From assembly GCF_000379685.1 (NCBI RefSeq), contig NZ_KB903250.1:62624-126623 (forward strand): a stretch of DNA of 64,000 nt. The letters are read 5' to 3'. Position 1 is the stretch's first letter. Every line of letters starts with the position of its first letter. A program made the translations under genes and the position numbers. The notes under the pieces were generated by a model. The model did no database searches and was not told the origin of the DNA. It worked only from the letters and a program-made list of their open reading frames with translations. Positions 1-9,520 of the stretch are shown here, piece after piece. Source of the DNA: Catelliglobosispora koreensis DSM 44566. Its GTDB lineage: Bacteria > Actinomycetota > Actinomycetes > Mycobacteriales > Micromonosporaceae.

Positions 1-1155
1 GCGCAGAAGCTTGCTGAAACGTTGCAGGGCAAGGGAATCACCGTCCGGCGCGAGACGAAGACCTCCGACGCGCTGACCGCTTTCTGGTCGATGGGCGGCA
101 AGGCGACGCTTTTCGTCCCGGCGCCTGAGCACGTCAACCCGACGTATCTGTGGATGCTGCGCCAGAGTCCGGCCGGGTCACGGATCGTCATGGTGGAGCC
201 AGGCGACGCCGAGCTGGCGCAGGCCGTGCCGCGCGCGGCGGCAGCGCAGCGACGCTGGGCCACGGCGGTCACGAGCGCTGGCCCGGAGTGCAAGCTAACG
301 ACGGCCAAACGCGCTGCGGTGACGCGCACTCGGTACACAGAATGGCTGTCTCCTGAAGACGAACTCATCGGCAAGTATTGCTTCGAGCAGGGCCTGGTGT
401 CGCTGTCGTTCAACGGCATCGAGTTCGTCTTGGCCGGCAGCGATGACCCGTTCCGCGGCGACCGTCTGTCCGAAAACGACAATGCACAGCTGGCCACCGA
501 TCTGCTGAGCGCCCGGCCGACCCTCATCTGGCTGGATCTGCACGCGGCCGAGCCCAACCCGCTGACCTATTCGGAGCAGAGTCCTCCGCCCAACGGAAAG
601 CCGATTCCGTCACTGGCCCCGGGCCGGGAGGTCGAACGTCCCGACGCGAGCCCACGGCCGAAGCAGTCGACGACATTTTCACCGCGCCCGCGCCAGACAG
701 CCGACAGCACCGCGACGATGGAAGCGCCTAGTCCCTTCCCGAATTGGCTCGTGCCGCTGTTCGTCATGCTTGCCCTCGCCGCGCTGGTGTTGGCTATCGC
801 ACGGGGACGGCGGCTGGGCGCACCGCTGACCGAACCGCTGCCGATCGAAGTCAAGGGCGCGGAAACGGCTATCGGCCGCAGCCGCCTTTACCGGCGTGCC
901 AAAGCGCGCGGGGCAGCGCTCGACACTCTGCGGCTGGAAGCCCGCCGCCGGATTGGGCAGACGCTGGGCCTGCCGCCGCAGCCCGACCGAGAGGTTCTGC
1001 TGGACGCGCTCGCGGCACAGCTGGGGCGTCCTCGGGAACAGCTGGCCGACATCCTCTTTGGACCGAGCCCGGAAAACGACGCCGAGCTCGAGTCCCGAAC
1101 GATCGAACTTCTGCAATTGGTGGAACACGTCACCCGCAATGGTAGGGAGAAGTAA
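1..1155 (+). CDS. DUF4350-type membrane protein, 5' end outside window
   Basis: The frame is open from base 1, so the N-terminus lies before the window; 384 codons are visible before TAA. A soluble N-terminal region is followed by a Pro-rich linker (visible residues about 190-240), one membrane segment (about 248-268) and an Arg-rich cytoplasmic tail of roughly 110 residues. The family sits in actinobacteria just before a MoxR ATPase and a DUF58 protein, as it does here with a 2-bp gap to moxR, so a joint role at the membrane is inferred. Its biochemical function is unknown. The assignment rests on topology and gene order. Confidence 0.75.
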   Translation, partial: AQKLAETLQGKGITVRRETKTSDALTAFWSMGGKATLFVPAPEHVNPTYLWMLRQSPAGSRIVMVEPGDAELAQAVPRAAAAQRRWATAVTSAGPECKLTTAKRAAVTRTRYTEWLSPEDELIGKYCFEQGLVSLSFNGIEFVLAGSDDPFRGDRLSENDNAQLATDLLSARPTLIWLDLHAAEPNPLTYSEQSPPPNGKPIPSLAPGREVERPDASPRPKQSTTFSPRPRQTADSTATMEAPSPFPNWLVPLFVMLALAALVLAIARGRRLGAPLTEPLPIEVKGAETAIGRSRLYRRAKARGAALDTLRLEARRRIGQTLGLPPQPDREVLLDALAAQLGRPREQLADILFGPSPENDAELESRTIELLQLVEHVTRNGREK

Positions 1156-1157
1156 GA

Positions 1158-2108
1158 ATGAGCGACCCTAGGGAAGCACTCGGCCGGCTTCGGGCCGAAG
1201 TCGCCAAAGCTGTTGTGGGACAAGACGGAATTGTCGCCGGCCTCGTGATCGCGCTGCTGTGCCGCGGCCATGTGTTGCTCGAAGGCCCGCCCGGCGTGGC
1301 CAAAACGCTTCTGGTGCGCTCGATCGCGGCCGCCCTCGATCTGGAGATGAAGCGCATCCAGTTCACTCCAGACCTCATGCCCGGTGACGTGACCGGCTCA
1401 GTCATCTACGACCCGCGCACGGTGGAGTTCTTGTTCCGCCACGGTCCGGTCTTCACGAACCTGTTGCTGGCAGACGAAATCAACCGCACGTCGCCCAAGA
1501 CGCAGTCGGCTCTCCTTGAGGTGATGGAGGAGCGGCAGGTGTCAACCGACGGCGTGACCCGGCCGCTGCCGGAGCCTTTCATCGTCGCCGCGACGCAGAA
1601 CCCGATTGAGCACGAGGGCACCTACCCGCTGCCCGAGGCTCAGCTGGACCGGTTCCTGCTCAAGCTCACGGTTCCGCTGCCCTCGCGTGACGATGAACTC
1701 GGCGTGGTCCGGGCGCACCACACCGGTTTCGATCCACGTAACCTCGCCGCCGCGGGCATCAAGGCCGTGGCGACGGCGGCGGACCTCGCCGCGGCACGGG
1801 AAGCCGCGCAGCGGGTGACCGTGGCCGAGGAGGTCCTGGCCTACGTCGTCGACCTGTGCCGCGCGACCCGTGCTCTGCCTTCGGTCGAGCTCGGTGCTTC
1901 GCCGCGTGGGGCGACGTCTCTGCTCGTGTCGTCGAAAGCCTGGGCCTGGATGTCTGGACGCGACTACGTGACGCCCGATGACGTGAAGGTCATGGCGCGG
2001 CCCGCTTTGCGGCACCGGCTGCGGTTGCGCCCGGAGGCCGAGCTGGAGGGCGCGACCACCGACGCCGTGCTCGAAAGCGTGCTGGCGACCGTTCCGACAC
2101 CACGCTAA
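1158..2108 (+). CDS. MoxR family AAA+ ATPase
   Basis: A 316-residue AAA+ ATPase of MoxR type. Walker A is GPPGVAKT (residues 43-50), Walker B is LLLADEIN (102-109), followed by the family motif TSPKTQSALLEVMEE and a C-terminal lid domain. MoxR proteins act as chaperone-like ATPases that activate or assemble partner proteins, often with von Willebrand-type DUF58 proteins; the partner gene follows directly. An AGGGAGA ribosome site at 1144-1150 supports the ATG at 1158. The stop codon shares one base with the next start (TAATG), so translation is probably coupled. Confidence 0.95.
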   Translation: MSDPREALGRLRAEVAKAVVGQDGIVAGLVIALLCRGHVLLEGPPGVAKTLLVRSIAAALDLEMKRIQFTPDLMPGDVTGSVIYDPRTVEFLFRHGPVFTNLLLADEINRTSPKTQSALLEVMEERQVSTDGVTRPLPEPFIVAATQNPIEHEGTYPLPEAQLDRFLLKLTVPLPSRDDELGVVRAHHTGFDPRNLAAAGIKAVATAADLAAAREAAQRVTVAEEVLAYVVDLCRATRALPSVELGASPRGATSLLVSSKAWAWMSGRDYVTPDDVKVMARPALRHRLRLRPEAELEGATTDAVLESVLATVPTPR

Positions 2109-3415
2109 TGGTGACGATCCGCACCGCGGCACTGATTCTCGCGGCTCTGGTCCCTGGCGCCGTCGCGGTGTCAGCGGGCGTGCCACCGTGGTCGGCCGTC
2201 GCTGTGATCGCTGTCGTGGTCGTCCTTGCCGTGTCCATTGACTTCGCACTGGCTGCCGATCCGAAAGCGTTGCGGCTCAAGCGATCCGGAGACACGGCGG
2301 TCCGTCTCGGGGAGCAGGCGTCTAGTGAACTGTCCGTCCACAACGGACAGGATGGCACAGCTAGGCTCCTCGTGCGCAACGCGTGGGTGCCGTCAGCCGG
2401 GTTGCAAAAGCACAACTACACGTTCTCGCTTCGGCCTGGGCAACGGGTGGCACTGCCCGAGGACTTCAAGCCAACCCGTCGCGGTGACCGGCCCTCGCTC
2501 GGTGTGACGATCCGCAGTTTCGGTCCGTTGCGGCTGGCTTTCAAGCAGGCGACGCACCATCCTGATTGGACGTTGCGGGTGCTGCCCCGGTTTGAGTCGC
2601 GCAAGCACTTGCCGGAAAAACTCGCCAAGCTGCGCCAGGTTGAGGGCGCGACGGCGATCCGCGGCCGCGGCCAGGGCACCGAGTTCGACACCCTCCGCGA
2701 ATACGTTCCGGGCGACGACGTGCGCTCCATTGACTGGCGTGCCACGGCCCGCCGCAACGACGTCATGCTGCGCACGTGGCGCCCAGAGCGGTCCCGCCGG
2801 GTCGTCTGTGTGCTGGACACCGGACGCACGAGCGCGGTCCGCGTGGGCGACGAGCCCCGCCTTGACGCCGCCATGGATGCCGCTCTCCTGCTCGCTGCCG
2901 TGGCACAGGAGGCGGGCGATCAGGTCGATCTCATCGCGGCCGACAACCGTGCCCGTGCCGTCGTCAGCGGGGTGACCGGCCGCGGCCTGCTGCCGAAGCT
3001 GGTTAACGCCATCGCCCCGTTGCAGCCCTCGCTCGTGGAAACCGACTTCGAAGTCATCATCAGCGAGATCCTGCGCCGTGAGCGCAAGCGTTCCCTTGTC
3101 GTGGTTTTCACGGCGCTCGAGCCGGGCGCGCTGGGCGAAGGCCTGCTGCCGGTCTTGCCGAAACTTGTTGCCCGCCATCAGGTTCTGATCGCCGCTGTGC
3201 ACGATCCGGCGCTAGCCGAGCTGGCTTCGACCCCGGTGACGGACGCTACGTCGGTCTACGAGGTCGCGGCCGGCACCCGTGCGCTGATGGAACGGCAGAA
3301 GATTTCCGTTGCCCTGGCTAAGAACGGAGTGTCCGTCTTAGACTGCCCGGCCAGCACGTTCGCGAGTCAGGTCACTGACGCCTATCTCGCCCTCAAGGCC
3401 GCCGGCCGTCTCTAA
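2108..3415 (+). CDS. DUF58 domain protein (MoxR partner)
   Basis: A 435-residue protein. Two hydrophobic segments at about residues 5-25 and 31-50 anchor it in the membrane. The DUF58 signature EFDTLREYVPGDDVRSIDW lies at about 192-210, followed by a vWA-like fold starting VVCVLDTGRT (232-241), a degenerate MIDAS-type motif. Such proteins pair with MoxR ATPases; the substrate is unknown. The start overlaps the moxR stop by one base. Its last 78 bp overlap the opposite-strand SpoIIM-like gene. Confidence 0.92.
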   Translation: MVTIRTAALILAALVPGAVAVSAGVPPWSAVAVIAVVVVLAVSIDFALAADPKALRLKRSGDTAVRLGEQASSELSVHNGQDGTARLLVRNAWVPSAGLQKHNYTFSLRPGQRVALPEDFKPTRRGDRPSLGVTIRSFGPLRLAFKQATHHPDWTLRVLPRFESRKHLPEKLAKLRQVEGATAIRGRGQGTEFDTLREYVPGDDVRSIDWRATARRNDVMLRTWRPERSRRVVCVLDTGRTSAVRVGDEPRLDAAMDAALLLAAVAQEAGDQVDLIAADNRARAVVSGVTGRGLLPKLVNAIAPLQPSLVETDFEVIISEILRRERKRSLVVVFTALEPGALGEGLLPVLPKLVARHQVLIAAVHDPALAELASTPVTDATSVYEVAAGTRALMERQKISVALAKNGVSVLDCPASTFASQVTDAYLALKAAGRL

Positions 3416-4360
3416 GGCTTCGGCCTTGGCGGCCCGGCCGAAAACCCAGACGTAGACGAAGAAAGCCAGCAAGGCGATCAGTCCCACCATGTCGCGGATG
3501 ATGAGTGGGAACGGCGCTGGCGTGACGAATGCCTCCAGCAGTGCGGAAACGGCGAGCACACCGACGAGGCCAACGGCACCGTTCATGCCCTGAATCGCTG
3601 CCGCGGCAAGCGATTGAGCCCGGGTCAGGATTGGTCCCGGGTCGATCCAGGCCCACGCGATGCGCATGCCGACACCGGCCGAGACGAAGATCGCGGTCAG
3701 CTCCAGCAAGCCATGGGGCGCAAGGTATCCGAAGAACGTCTCGCCATGGCCCGCTCCTGTCATGACACCGCCGACGACACCGAACCGCACGGCTTCGTTC
3801 CACAGAATGAACAACGGTGGCGCTAGGAGCACACCACTGGCGAGGCACATGGCCGCGATGAAGGAGTTGTTGGTCCACACCAGCAATCCGAAGCTGGGCG
3901 CGAAAAACTCCGAGTAGTAGCCGACGAACGCGCCGTTGACGAGAGAATCGATCTCATCCGGGCCGAGCCCGAACGACTCGGCGACGGTGACGTCATTGGC
4001 CACCCACACGAGCACAATCCCGCCCACGGTATAGAACAGTGCCCCGAGCGTGAGCCACCACCGTCGCGCCAGATAGAACGCCAGCGGCACATCGCGGAAG
4101 AAATAGCGTGGCAACCGCCGCCAGTCGAACTTCGCCGGGCCGGTGAGGGCCGCACGGGCCGCGAGCACGAGCCGGGAGAGTTCGGCGACGAGGGACGGAT
4201 CCGGTGTGCGGCTGCGCACCACGGACAGCTGCGTGGCCACGCGCTGGTAGAGCAGCACGAGTTCGTCGGCTTCCGAAGCGGTCAGTTTCGCCCGTCCGTT
4301 CAGATAGGCCAAGCGACGCCACTCGCCCCGGTGCTCTGCCACATAGGCATCGAGATCCAC
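3338..4360 (-). CDS. Stage II sporulation protein M-like (DUF95) membrane protein
   Basis: A 340-residue integral membrane protein of the SpoIIM/DUF95 family: a soluble N-terminal helical region (about 1-95, with the RRLPRYFFRDVPLAF stretch before the first helix) and roughly five membrane segments from residue 100 on. In actinobacteria that lack endospores its role is unknown; it is encoded next to RDD and MoxR/DUF58 genes, suggesting a shared envelope function. The start is GTG at 4360 with a weak GAAGGG 12 nt upstream; a GATAAT box at 4379-4384 could be its -10. The 3' end overlaps the DUF58 gene by 78 bp. Confidence 0.88.
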   Translation of the reverse strand: MDLDAYVAEHRGEWRRLAYLNGRAKLTASEADELVLLYQRVATQLSVVRSRTPDPSLVAELSRLVLAARAALTGPAKFDWRRLPRYFFRDVPLAFYLARRWWLTLGALFYTVGGIVLVWVANDVTVAESFGLGPDEIDSLVNGAFVGYYSEFFAPSFGLLVWTNNSFIAAMCLASGVLLAPPLFILWNEAVRFGVVGGVMTGAGHGETFFGYLAPHGLLELTAIFVSAGVGMRIAWAWIDPGPILTRAQSLAAAAIQGMNGAVGLVGVLAVSALLEAFVTPAPFPLIIRDMVGLIALLAFFVYVWVFGRAAKAEALETAGGLEGEIGVSDLTRERAGRAV

Positions 4361-4412
4361 CGCGCCACCAGACCCTTCATTATCCGAGACAACCTCAGGG
4401 GCGTCATGCTAG

Positions 4413-4418
4413 TACTCT
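4413..4418 (+). promoter_or_regulatory. -10 hexamer, leaderless promoter of the RDD gene
   Basis: TACTCT lies 6 nt before ATG 4425, so transcription would begin at or next to the start codon. No clear -35. Confidence 0.6.
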
Positions 4419-4424
4419 GTGGCG

Positions 4425-5336
4425 ATGTCCGTGGCAGAGGTGCGGTTGGTCAGCGGCGAGGCGGTCGATCTCGACATCCGGCTCGCCCGCGCGGGTTCAC
4501 GTGTCCTCGCGCTCCTTATCGATGTCGTCGTGCAGATTTTCCTTTTCTATCTGCTGATGATTCCGATGACACTGCTGCTCGGGCTCTTCGCGGTTTACTT
4601 CCCGTCGGCGGGCATTCCGCTCGTGCAGGTCGGCGTGATCGTGCTGGTCGCCTTCATGTTCGTCGGCTATCCCACGATTTGCCTGAAGCTCATGCGTGGG
4701 CGCACACCCGGCAAGATGGTGATGGGGCTACGGGTTCTGCGCGCCGACGGTGGCCCGCTCACGTGGCGGCAGTCCTTCACCCGCGCCCTCGTGGGCACAG
4801 CGCTGGAGTGGCCGGGCGTCATGCTCGGGTTCAGCTGGATCATCAGCCTCGGCATCCTCGTCAGCTCGGGCCGCGCGCAGCGCCTAGCCGACTTGGCTGC
4901 GGGCACGATCGTCATTCACGAGCGCTCTCCCGCCAGCTGGGGCTGGGTGCCCTCGACACCGGTTCCGTTGCAGGAGTGGGCGGCCACGCTCGATCTGGCC
5001 AATGTGGACGATCGGCTAGCCCTTGCCGCACGGCACTTCCTGGCGCGCAGCCGGTCGTTCAAGGAGCCACATCGCACACGGCTCGGTGAGGCATTGGCGA
5101 AGGAGCTGCTCAGCCAGACCACGCCGGCGCCTCCCCCTGATACGCCCGGATGGGCTTATTTGGCGGCGGTCGTGGGTGAACGGCACCGGAGGGCGGCGCT
5201 TCGCTTGACCCGGCACAGGAGCACCCAGGCCAAACTGTGGCCAGAGCTGTTCGTGCCGTTGAGCGCTCCAACGACAGCGACGCCGGCCGCGTCGCCCACT
5301 TATCCGGGGCTGCGGCCGGCGTCGCCGGTCAGCTAA
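4425..5336 (+). CDS. RDD family membrane protein
   Basis: About 303 residues. The RDD motif is seen as DIRLARAGSRVLALLIDVVV near the N-terminus, followed by membrane segments (about 24-60, 65-90, 130-150) and a cytoplasmic C-terminal tail of about 130 residues ending in a Pro/Ala-rich stretch. RDD proteins are poorly characterised; some have been linked to Na+/H+ exchange. It is divergent from the SpoIIM-like gene. I chose ATG 4425 rather than GTG 4419 because a TACTCT hexamer ends 6 nt upstream, fitting a leaderless mRNA. The stop abuts the ahcY stop on the other strand. Confidence 0.88.
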   Translation: MSVAEVRLVSGEAVDLDIRLARAGSRVLALLIDVVVQIFLFYLLMIPMTLLLGLFAVYFPSAGIPLVQVGVIVLVAFMFVGYPTICLKLMRGRTPGKMVMGLRVLRADGGPLTWRQSFTRALVGTALEWPGVMLGFSWIISLGILVSSGRAQRLADLAAGTIVIHERSPASWGWVPSTPVPLQEWAATLDLANVDDRLALAARHFLARSRSFKEPHRTRLGEALAKELLSQTTPAPPPDTPGWAYLAAVVGERHRRAALRLTRHRSTQAKLWPELFVPLSAPTTATPAASPTYPGLRPASPVS

Positions 5337-6788
<1,452 letters not shown>

Positions 6789-6949
6789 TACTACTCCAGT
6801 CGGTCGGCTGACCACGTTTTCCGCGCACGCGCAACACTCCGGCCGCGCGTCGAGGTGTTCACGCCAACACTACGGCATGCCCTTAGGGCAGCCTTGGCCA
6901 CGCATGCCGTGCGGGCTTGCGCTTTCTCCCCTGCCGTGACGTCCCCGGT

Positions 6950-7210
6950 TTTGTTTCCGCTTTCCCTTTTCCGGCGCCCGCCGTGGTCCCGGCCCTCCCT
7001 CCCGCGAGGCAGTCATGTCCGCGCTTCCCGGGCTCATTTCACACCGGCTAGATGATCTTCAAGCGTGAACCACAGCCCGGGAAGGGCAGAAAAACGGGAT
7101 TCTCGAGCCGGTTTTGGGCTGTGGATCAACGACAGACAGTGGCTGTCCGAAGTGGATCTTTTGGGTGACAGTCTGGTATCCGACTTGTCGGGTTTTGCTT
7201 GACAGAGATC
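6950..7210. repeat. Composite element, copy A (C/T array plus GATC core)
   Basis: A C/T-rich run with ttccgctttcccttttccgg and cgcgcttcccgggc is followed by GATC sites at 7054, 7124, 7155 and 7206 and by gggctgtggatcaacgac (7116-7133). The opposed ccacagcccggg lies at 7069-7080, giving an inverted repeat. The same order of parts and the same core occur at 20271-20860. Confidence 0.55.
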
Positions 7211-7227
7211 ACACGGAGTGTGACTCT
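7199..7227 (+). promoter_or_regulatory. Candidate promoter reading into the 68-bp repeats
   Basis: TTGACA (7199-7204) and GACTCT (7222-7227) are 17 bp apart on the + strand. The small palindrome CACACGGAGTGTG lies between them. No coding sequence follows on this strand; a transcript would run through the structured repeats toward the manA 3' end. Confidence 0.3.
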
Positions 7228-7291
7228 ATAACCACGCAGCGTTATCTGACGAAAGTCCGAGCCACGCGCGAGGGAACCAAACCGGGGGGAA

Positions 7292-7374
7292 GTGAAGCCC
7301 GGCACTCGGCCGCGGAAAGTCCGCGCCCAGGTGCCGGGCTTCACGTTATGTCAGGCCGAGTGCCCGGGCTTCAC
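7292..7374 (+). repeat. Nested palindrome, contains repeat copy 1 (7302-7369)
   Basis: gtgaagcccggcac (7292-7305) is a perfect inverted partner of gtgccgggcttcac (7331-7344). Inside is the small hairpin gcgga-aag-tccgc. In an alternative pairing, gcactcggcc (7302-7311) matches ggccgagtgc (7354-7363). The whole block can form one long stem or several shorter ones, so it could act as a terminator for manA on the minus strand or as a structured RNA. Confidence 0.85.
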
Positions 7375-7400
7375 CGAGCGTGAAACTGAACTCCCACAGC

Positions 7401-7468
7401 GCACTCGGCCGCGGAAAGTCCGCGCCCAGGTGCCGGGCTTCACGTTATGTCAGGCCGAGTGCCCGGGC
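7401..7468 (+). repeat. 68-bp direct repeat, copy 2
   Basis: Identical over all 68 bp to 7302-7369. The spacing between copy starts is 99 bp. This copy lacks the outer gtgaagcccg arm, so only the inner pairing (gcactcggcc with ggccgagtgc) and the small hairpin are kept. Confidence 0.9.
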
Positions 7469-7509
7469 GCACGTTAGCTCCAGGCCAGGTGCAGGGCGTT
7501 GTGAAGGCG

Positions 7510-8610
7510 CTAAAGGGACGTGAGGTAGACCTCAGCGGCGGAGCCGGTGAAAGTAATCTCCCCGCCGGTCACCGCGCCGAAGGCGGATTCTCCGCCAGAA
7601 AGTGTCAATTCACCGGCACGGTCCGTGACGGTGACGCGTCCTGACAGGCAGAAGATGGTTCGCGGGCCGGCTGGGTCGATCTTCGCGGTCTCCACGCCTT
7701 CGGTCAGCCTGATCCGGTGCAGCCGGAAGTCGGGAACCGGAACGGGCCAATACTCGACGCCCCGCCCCAGCGCGATCGGTGTCACGAGTGGAGGTTCGAT
7801 GGGTGTGAAACGCAGCACCTGCAGCAGCTCGGGCACATTGACGACCTTGCGTGTCAGTCCACCGCGGAGCACGTTGTCGCTGGCGGCCATGGCTTCGATC
7901 CCGGCGCCTTCGATGTAGCTGTGCAGCGTGCCGGCCGGCATCCACACGGCTTGCCCCGGCTCAAGGTTCATGTGGTTGAGCAGCAGGGTGACCACTACGC
8001 CAAGATCACCAGGATAGTGCCCGGCCAGTCTGGCCGCGGTCGGGTGCCGGTCGGCGATCTCCTTGACGATGGTCGCCGGTGACTCCAGTGCGTAGATCAG
8101 CGTCACGGCTTCCCGCAGCGAACCGTGCCGCAATGCGTCCACGATCGGATCAAGCTCAGCGAGGTCCAAAGCGGACAGTGCCGCGATGGAAGCAGCGATG
8201 TCCCGGAACCCGCAGAACGCCTCAAACGGCGTGAGCGCGACCAGCATCTCGGGCTTGTGGTACGGGTCGATGTAAGACTTGTTGCCGTCGTTGAACCCCG
8301 CGGACGCTTGCTCCGACGAAGGATGTGCCTGGATCGACAGCGGCTCTTGCGCGGCTAGAAGCTTCGTGAGGAAGGGCAGGCGCGGGCCGAACTGGGCGAC
8401 GGTGTGCTCACCGAGGTAAGCCGTTGGGGCAGAACGAATGAGGTCGTCCAAGCGCCCGTAACCGTCCACCATCGACGGGCTGTCGGCGTGTGCCCCGATC
8501 CACAGCTCGGCTTCGGGGGCGGCCGTCGGATGTGGCCGCCCCTGCACACGGGCGATGAAATCCCTTGAGCCCCAGTCGTATCCGCGGATCTCGCTATGAA
8601 GACGGAGCAT
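7510..8610 (-). CDS. manA: Mannose-6-phosphate isomerase, class I
   Basis: A 366-residue cupin-type zinc enzyme interconverting fructose-6-phosphate and mannose-6-phosphate, the entry into GDP-mannose synthesis. Zinc-site motifs are visible: IQAHPSSEQA (Gln and His), DPYHKPEMLVAL (Glu) and PAGTLHSYIEGAG (His). The N-terminus GYDWGSRDFIA is typical. Its start overlaps the upstream CDF gene by 17 bp, making it the last gene of a leftward operon with ALDH, manB, Trm112, SIS and CDF genes. The structured repeats at 7292-7468 lie just downstream. Confidence 0.96.
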   Translation of the reverse strand: MLRLHSEIRGYDWGSRDFIARVQGRPHPTAAPEAELWIGAHADSPSMVDGYGRLDDLIRSAPTAYLGEHTVAQFGPRLPFLTKLLAAQEPLSIQAHPSSEQASAGFNDGNKSYIDPYHKPEMLVALTPFEAFCGFRDIAASIAALSALDLAELDPIVDALRHGSLREAVTLIYALESPATIVKEIADRHPTAARLAGHYPGDLGVVVTLLLNHMNLEPGQAVWMPAGTLHSYIEGAGIEAMAASDNVLRGGLTRKVVNVPELLQVLRFTPIEPPLVTPIALGRGVEYWPVPVPDFRLHRIRLTEGVETAKIDPAGPRTIFCLSGRVTVTDRAGELTLSGGESAFGAVTGGEITFTGSAAEVYLTSL

Positions 8611-9520
8611 GATAGATATCCGGCTCTAGGTAGATGACTCTGGCGATCGGCACGGCTTCCCTGATGCGGGTCTCGACGCTGTTGATGCCTGCCGCGATGG
8701 CAGCCGCGTCGTCACCCGAGCGAACGCCGATCTTTGCGGCGACGAGGAGCTCATCTGGCCCAAGGTGCAGCGTCTTCATGTGAATCAGGCGGTCGACGGA
8801 AGGGTCCGAAGCGATGGCGTCTTCGATCGCCTTGACGTGCTCAGGGGTCGCGCCTTCGCCGAGCAGCAGGCTTTTGGTCTCGATGGCGAGGATGACCGCG
8901 ATCGTGACGAGCAGGATGCCGATCATCGCGGTGCCGATGGCGTCCCACTCCCCGTTGCCGGTGATGAGCGTCAGGCTCACGCCAAAGAGGGCGAAGACGA
9001 GGCCCAGCAAGGCGCCGAGGTCTTCCAGCAGGATGACGGGAAGCTCCGGGGCCTTGGCGTGGCGGATGAAGTTCTTCCAGGATGCCTTGCCCCGCACCGC
9101 GTTTGACTCGACGATCGCCGTACGGAACGAGAACGACTCCAGCACGATGGCGATGAGCAGAACCGTGACCGGCACCCACTGCCACTGCGTGATCGGCTCC
9201 GGGTGCGAAAACTTGTGGTACGCCTCGTAAAGCGCGAACAAGCCACCGACGCTGAACAACACGATGGAGACGATGAACGCGTAGATGTAGCGGTCACGCC
9301 CATAGCCGAACGGGTGCTGCGGCGTGGCAGCCCGCTTGGCGCGTTTGCCGCCAAGGAGCAGCAGCATCTGGTTGCCTGAGTCGGCCACTGAGTGGATCGC
9401 CTCGGCGAGCATCGAGGATGATCCGGTCAGGATCCACGCGATGAACTTCGTGATGGCGATGCCCAGGTTGGCGAACAGAGCAGCGACAATCGCTTTTGTT
9501 CCATGACTCTCAGCACTCAT
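8594..9520 (-). CDS. Cation diffusion facilitator family transporter
   Basis: A 308-residue membrane protein with about six membrane segments and a cytoplasmic C-terminal domain. The metal-site signature AEAIHSVADSGNQ (HxxxD) is in the second membrane segment. CDF proteins export divalent metal ions in exchange for protons; the specific metal cannot be read from sequence. It overlaps the SIS gene by 4 bp upstream and manA by 17 bp downstream, so it is co-translated with sugar-phosphate isomerases. A tie to the zinc needed by ManA is only a guess. Confidence 0.93.
   Translation of the reverse strand: MSAESHGTKAIVAALFANLGIAITKFIAWILTGSSSMLAEAIHSVADSGNQMLLLLGGKRAKRAATPQHPFGYGRDRYIYAFIVSIVLFSVGGLFALYEAYHKFSHPEPITQWQWVPVTVLLIAIVLESFSFRTAIVESNAVRGKASWKNFIRHAKAPELPVILLEDLGALLGLVFALFGVSLTLITGNGEWDAIGTAMIGILLVTIAVILAIETKSLLLGEGATPEHVKAIEDAIASDPSVDRLIHMKTLHLGPDELLVAAKIGVRSGDDAAAIAAGINSVETRIREAVPIARVIYLEPDIYHAPSS

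Larger units (their letters stand above)
6789..7509. other. Gene-free region between manA and ahcY
   Basis: This 721-bp stretch has no credible coding sequence. Moving rightward it holds the ahcY ribosome site and upstream region, a C/T-rich segment (about 6950-7035), a GATC-containing segment with the GGGCTGTGGATCA motif (about 7050-7210), a possible TTGACA promoter on the + strand (7199), and two copies of a 68-bp structured repeat (7302-7369 and 7401-7468). It follows the manA stop and precedes ahcY, both read leftward. Confidence 0.8.

Noticed and set aside
6888-6906. IdeR/DtxR iron box (ttagggcagccttggcc)
   Set aside because: Only about 11 of 19 positions fit the consensus and no iron-related gene is adjacent.
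6789-7050. S-adenosylhomocysteine riboswitch upstream of ahcY
   Set aside because: I searched the minus strand for the conserved SAH aptamer core and found no matching order of motifs.
7302-7468. CRISPR array
   Set aside because: Only two 68-bp units, a 31-bp spacer, internal palindromes and no cas genes.
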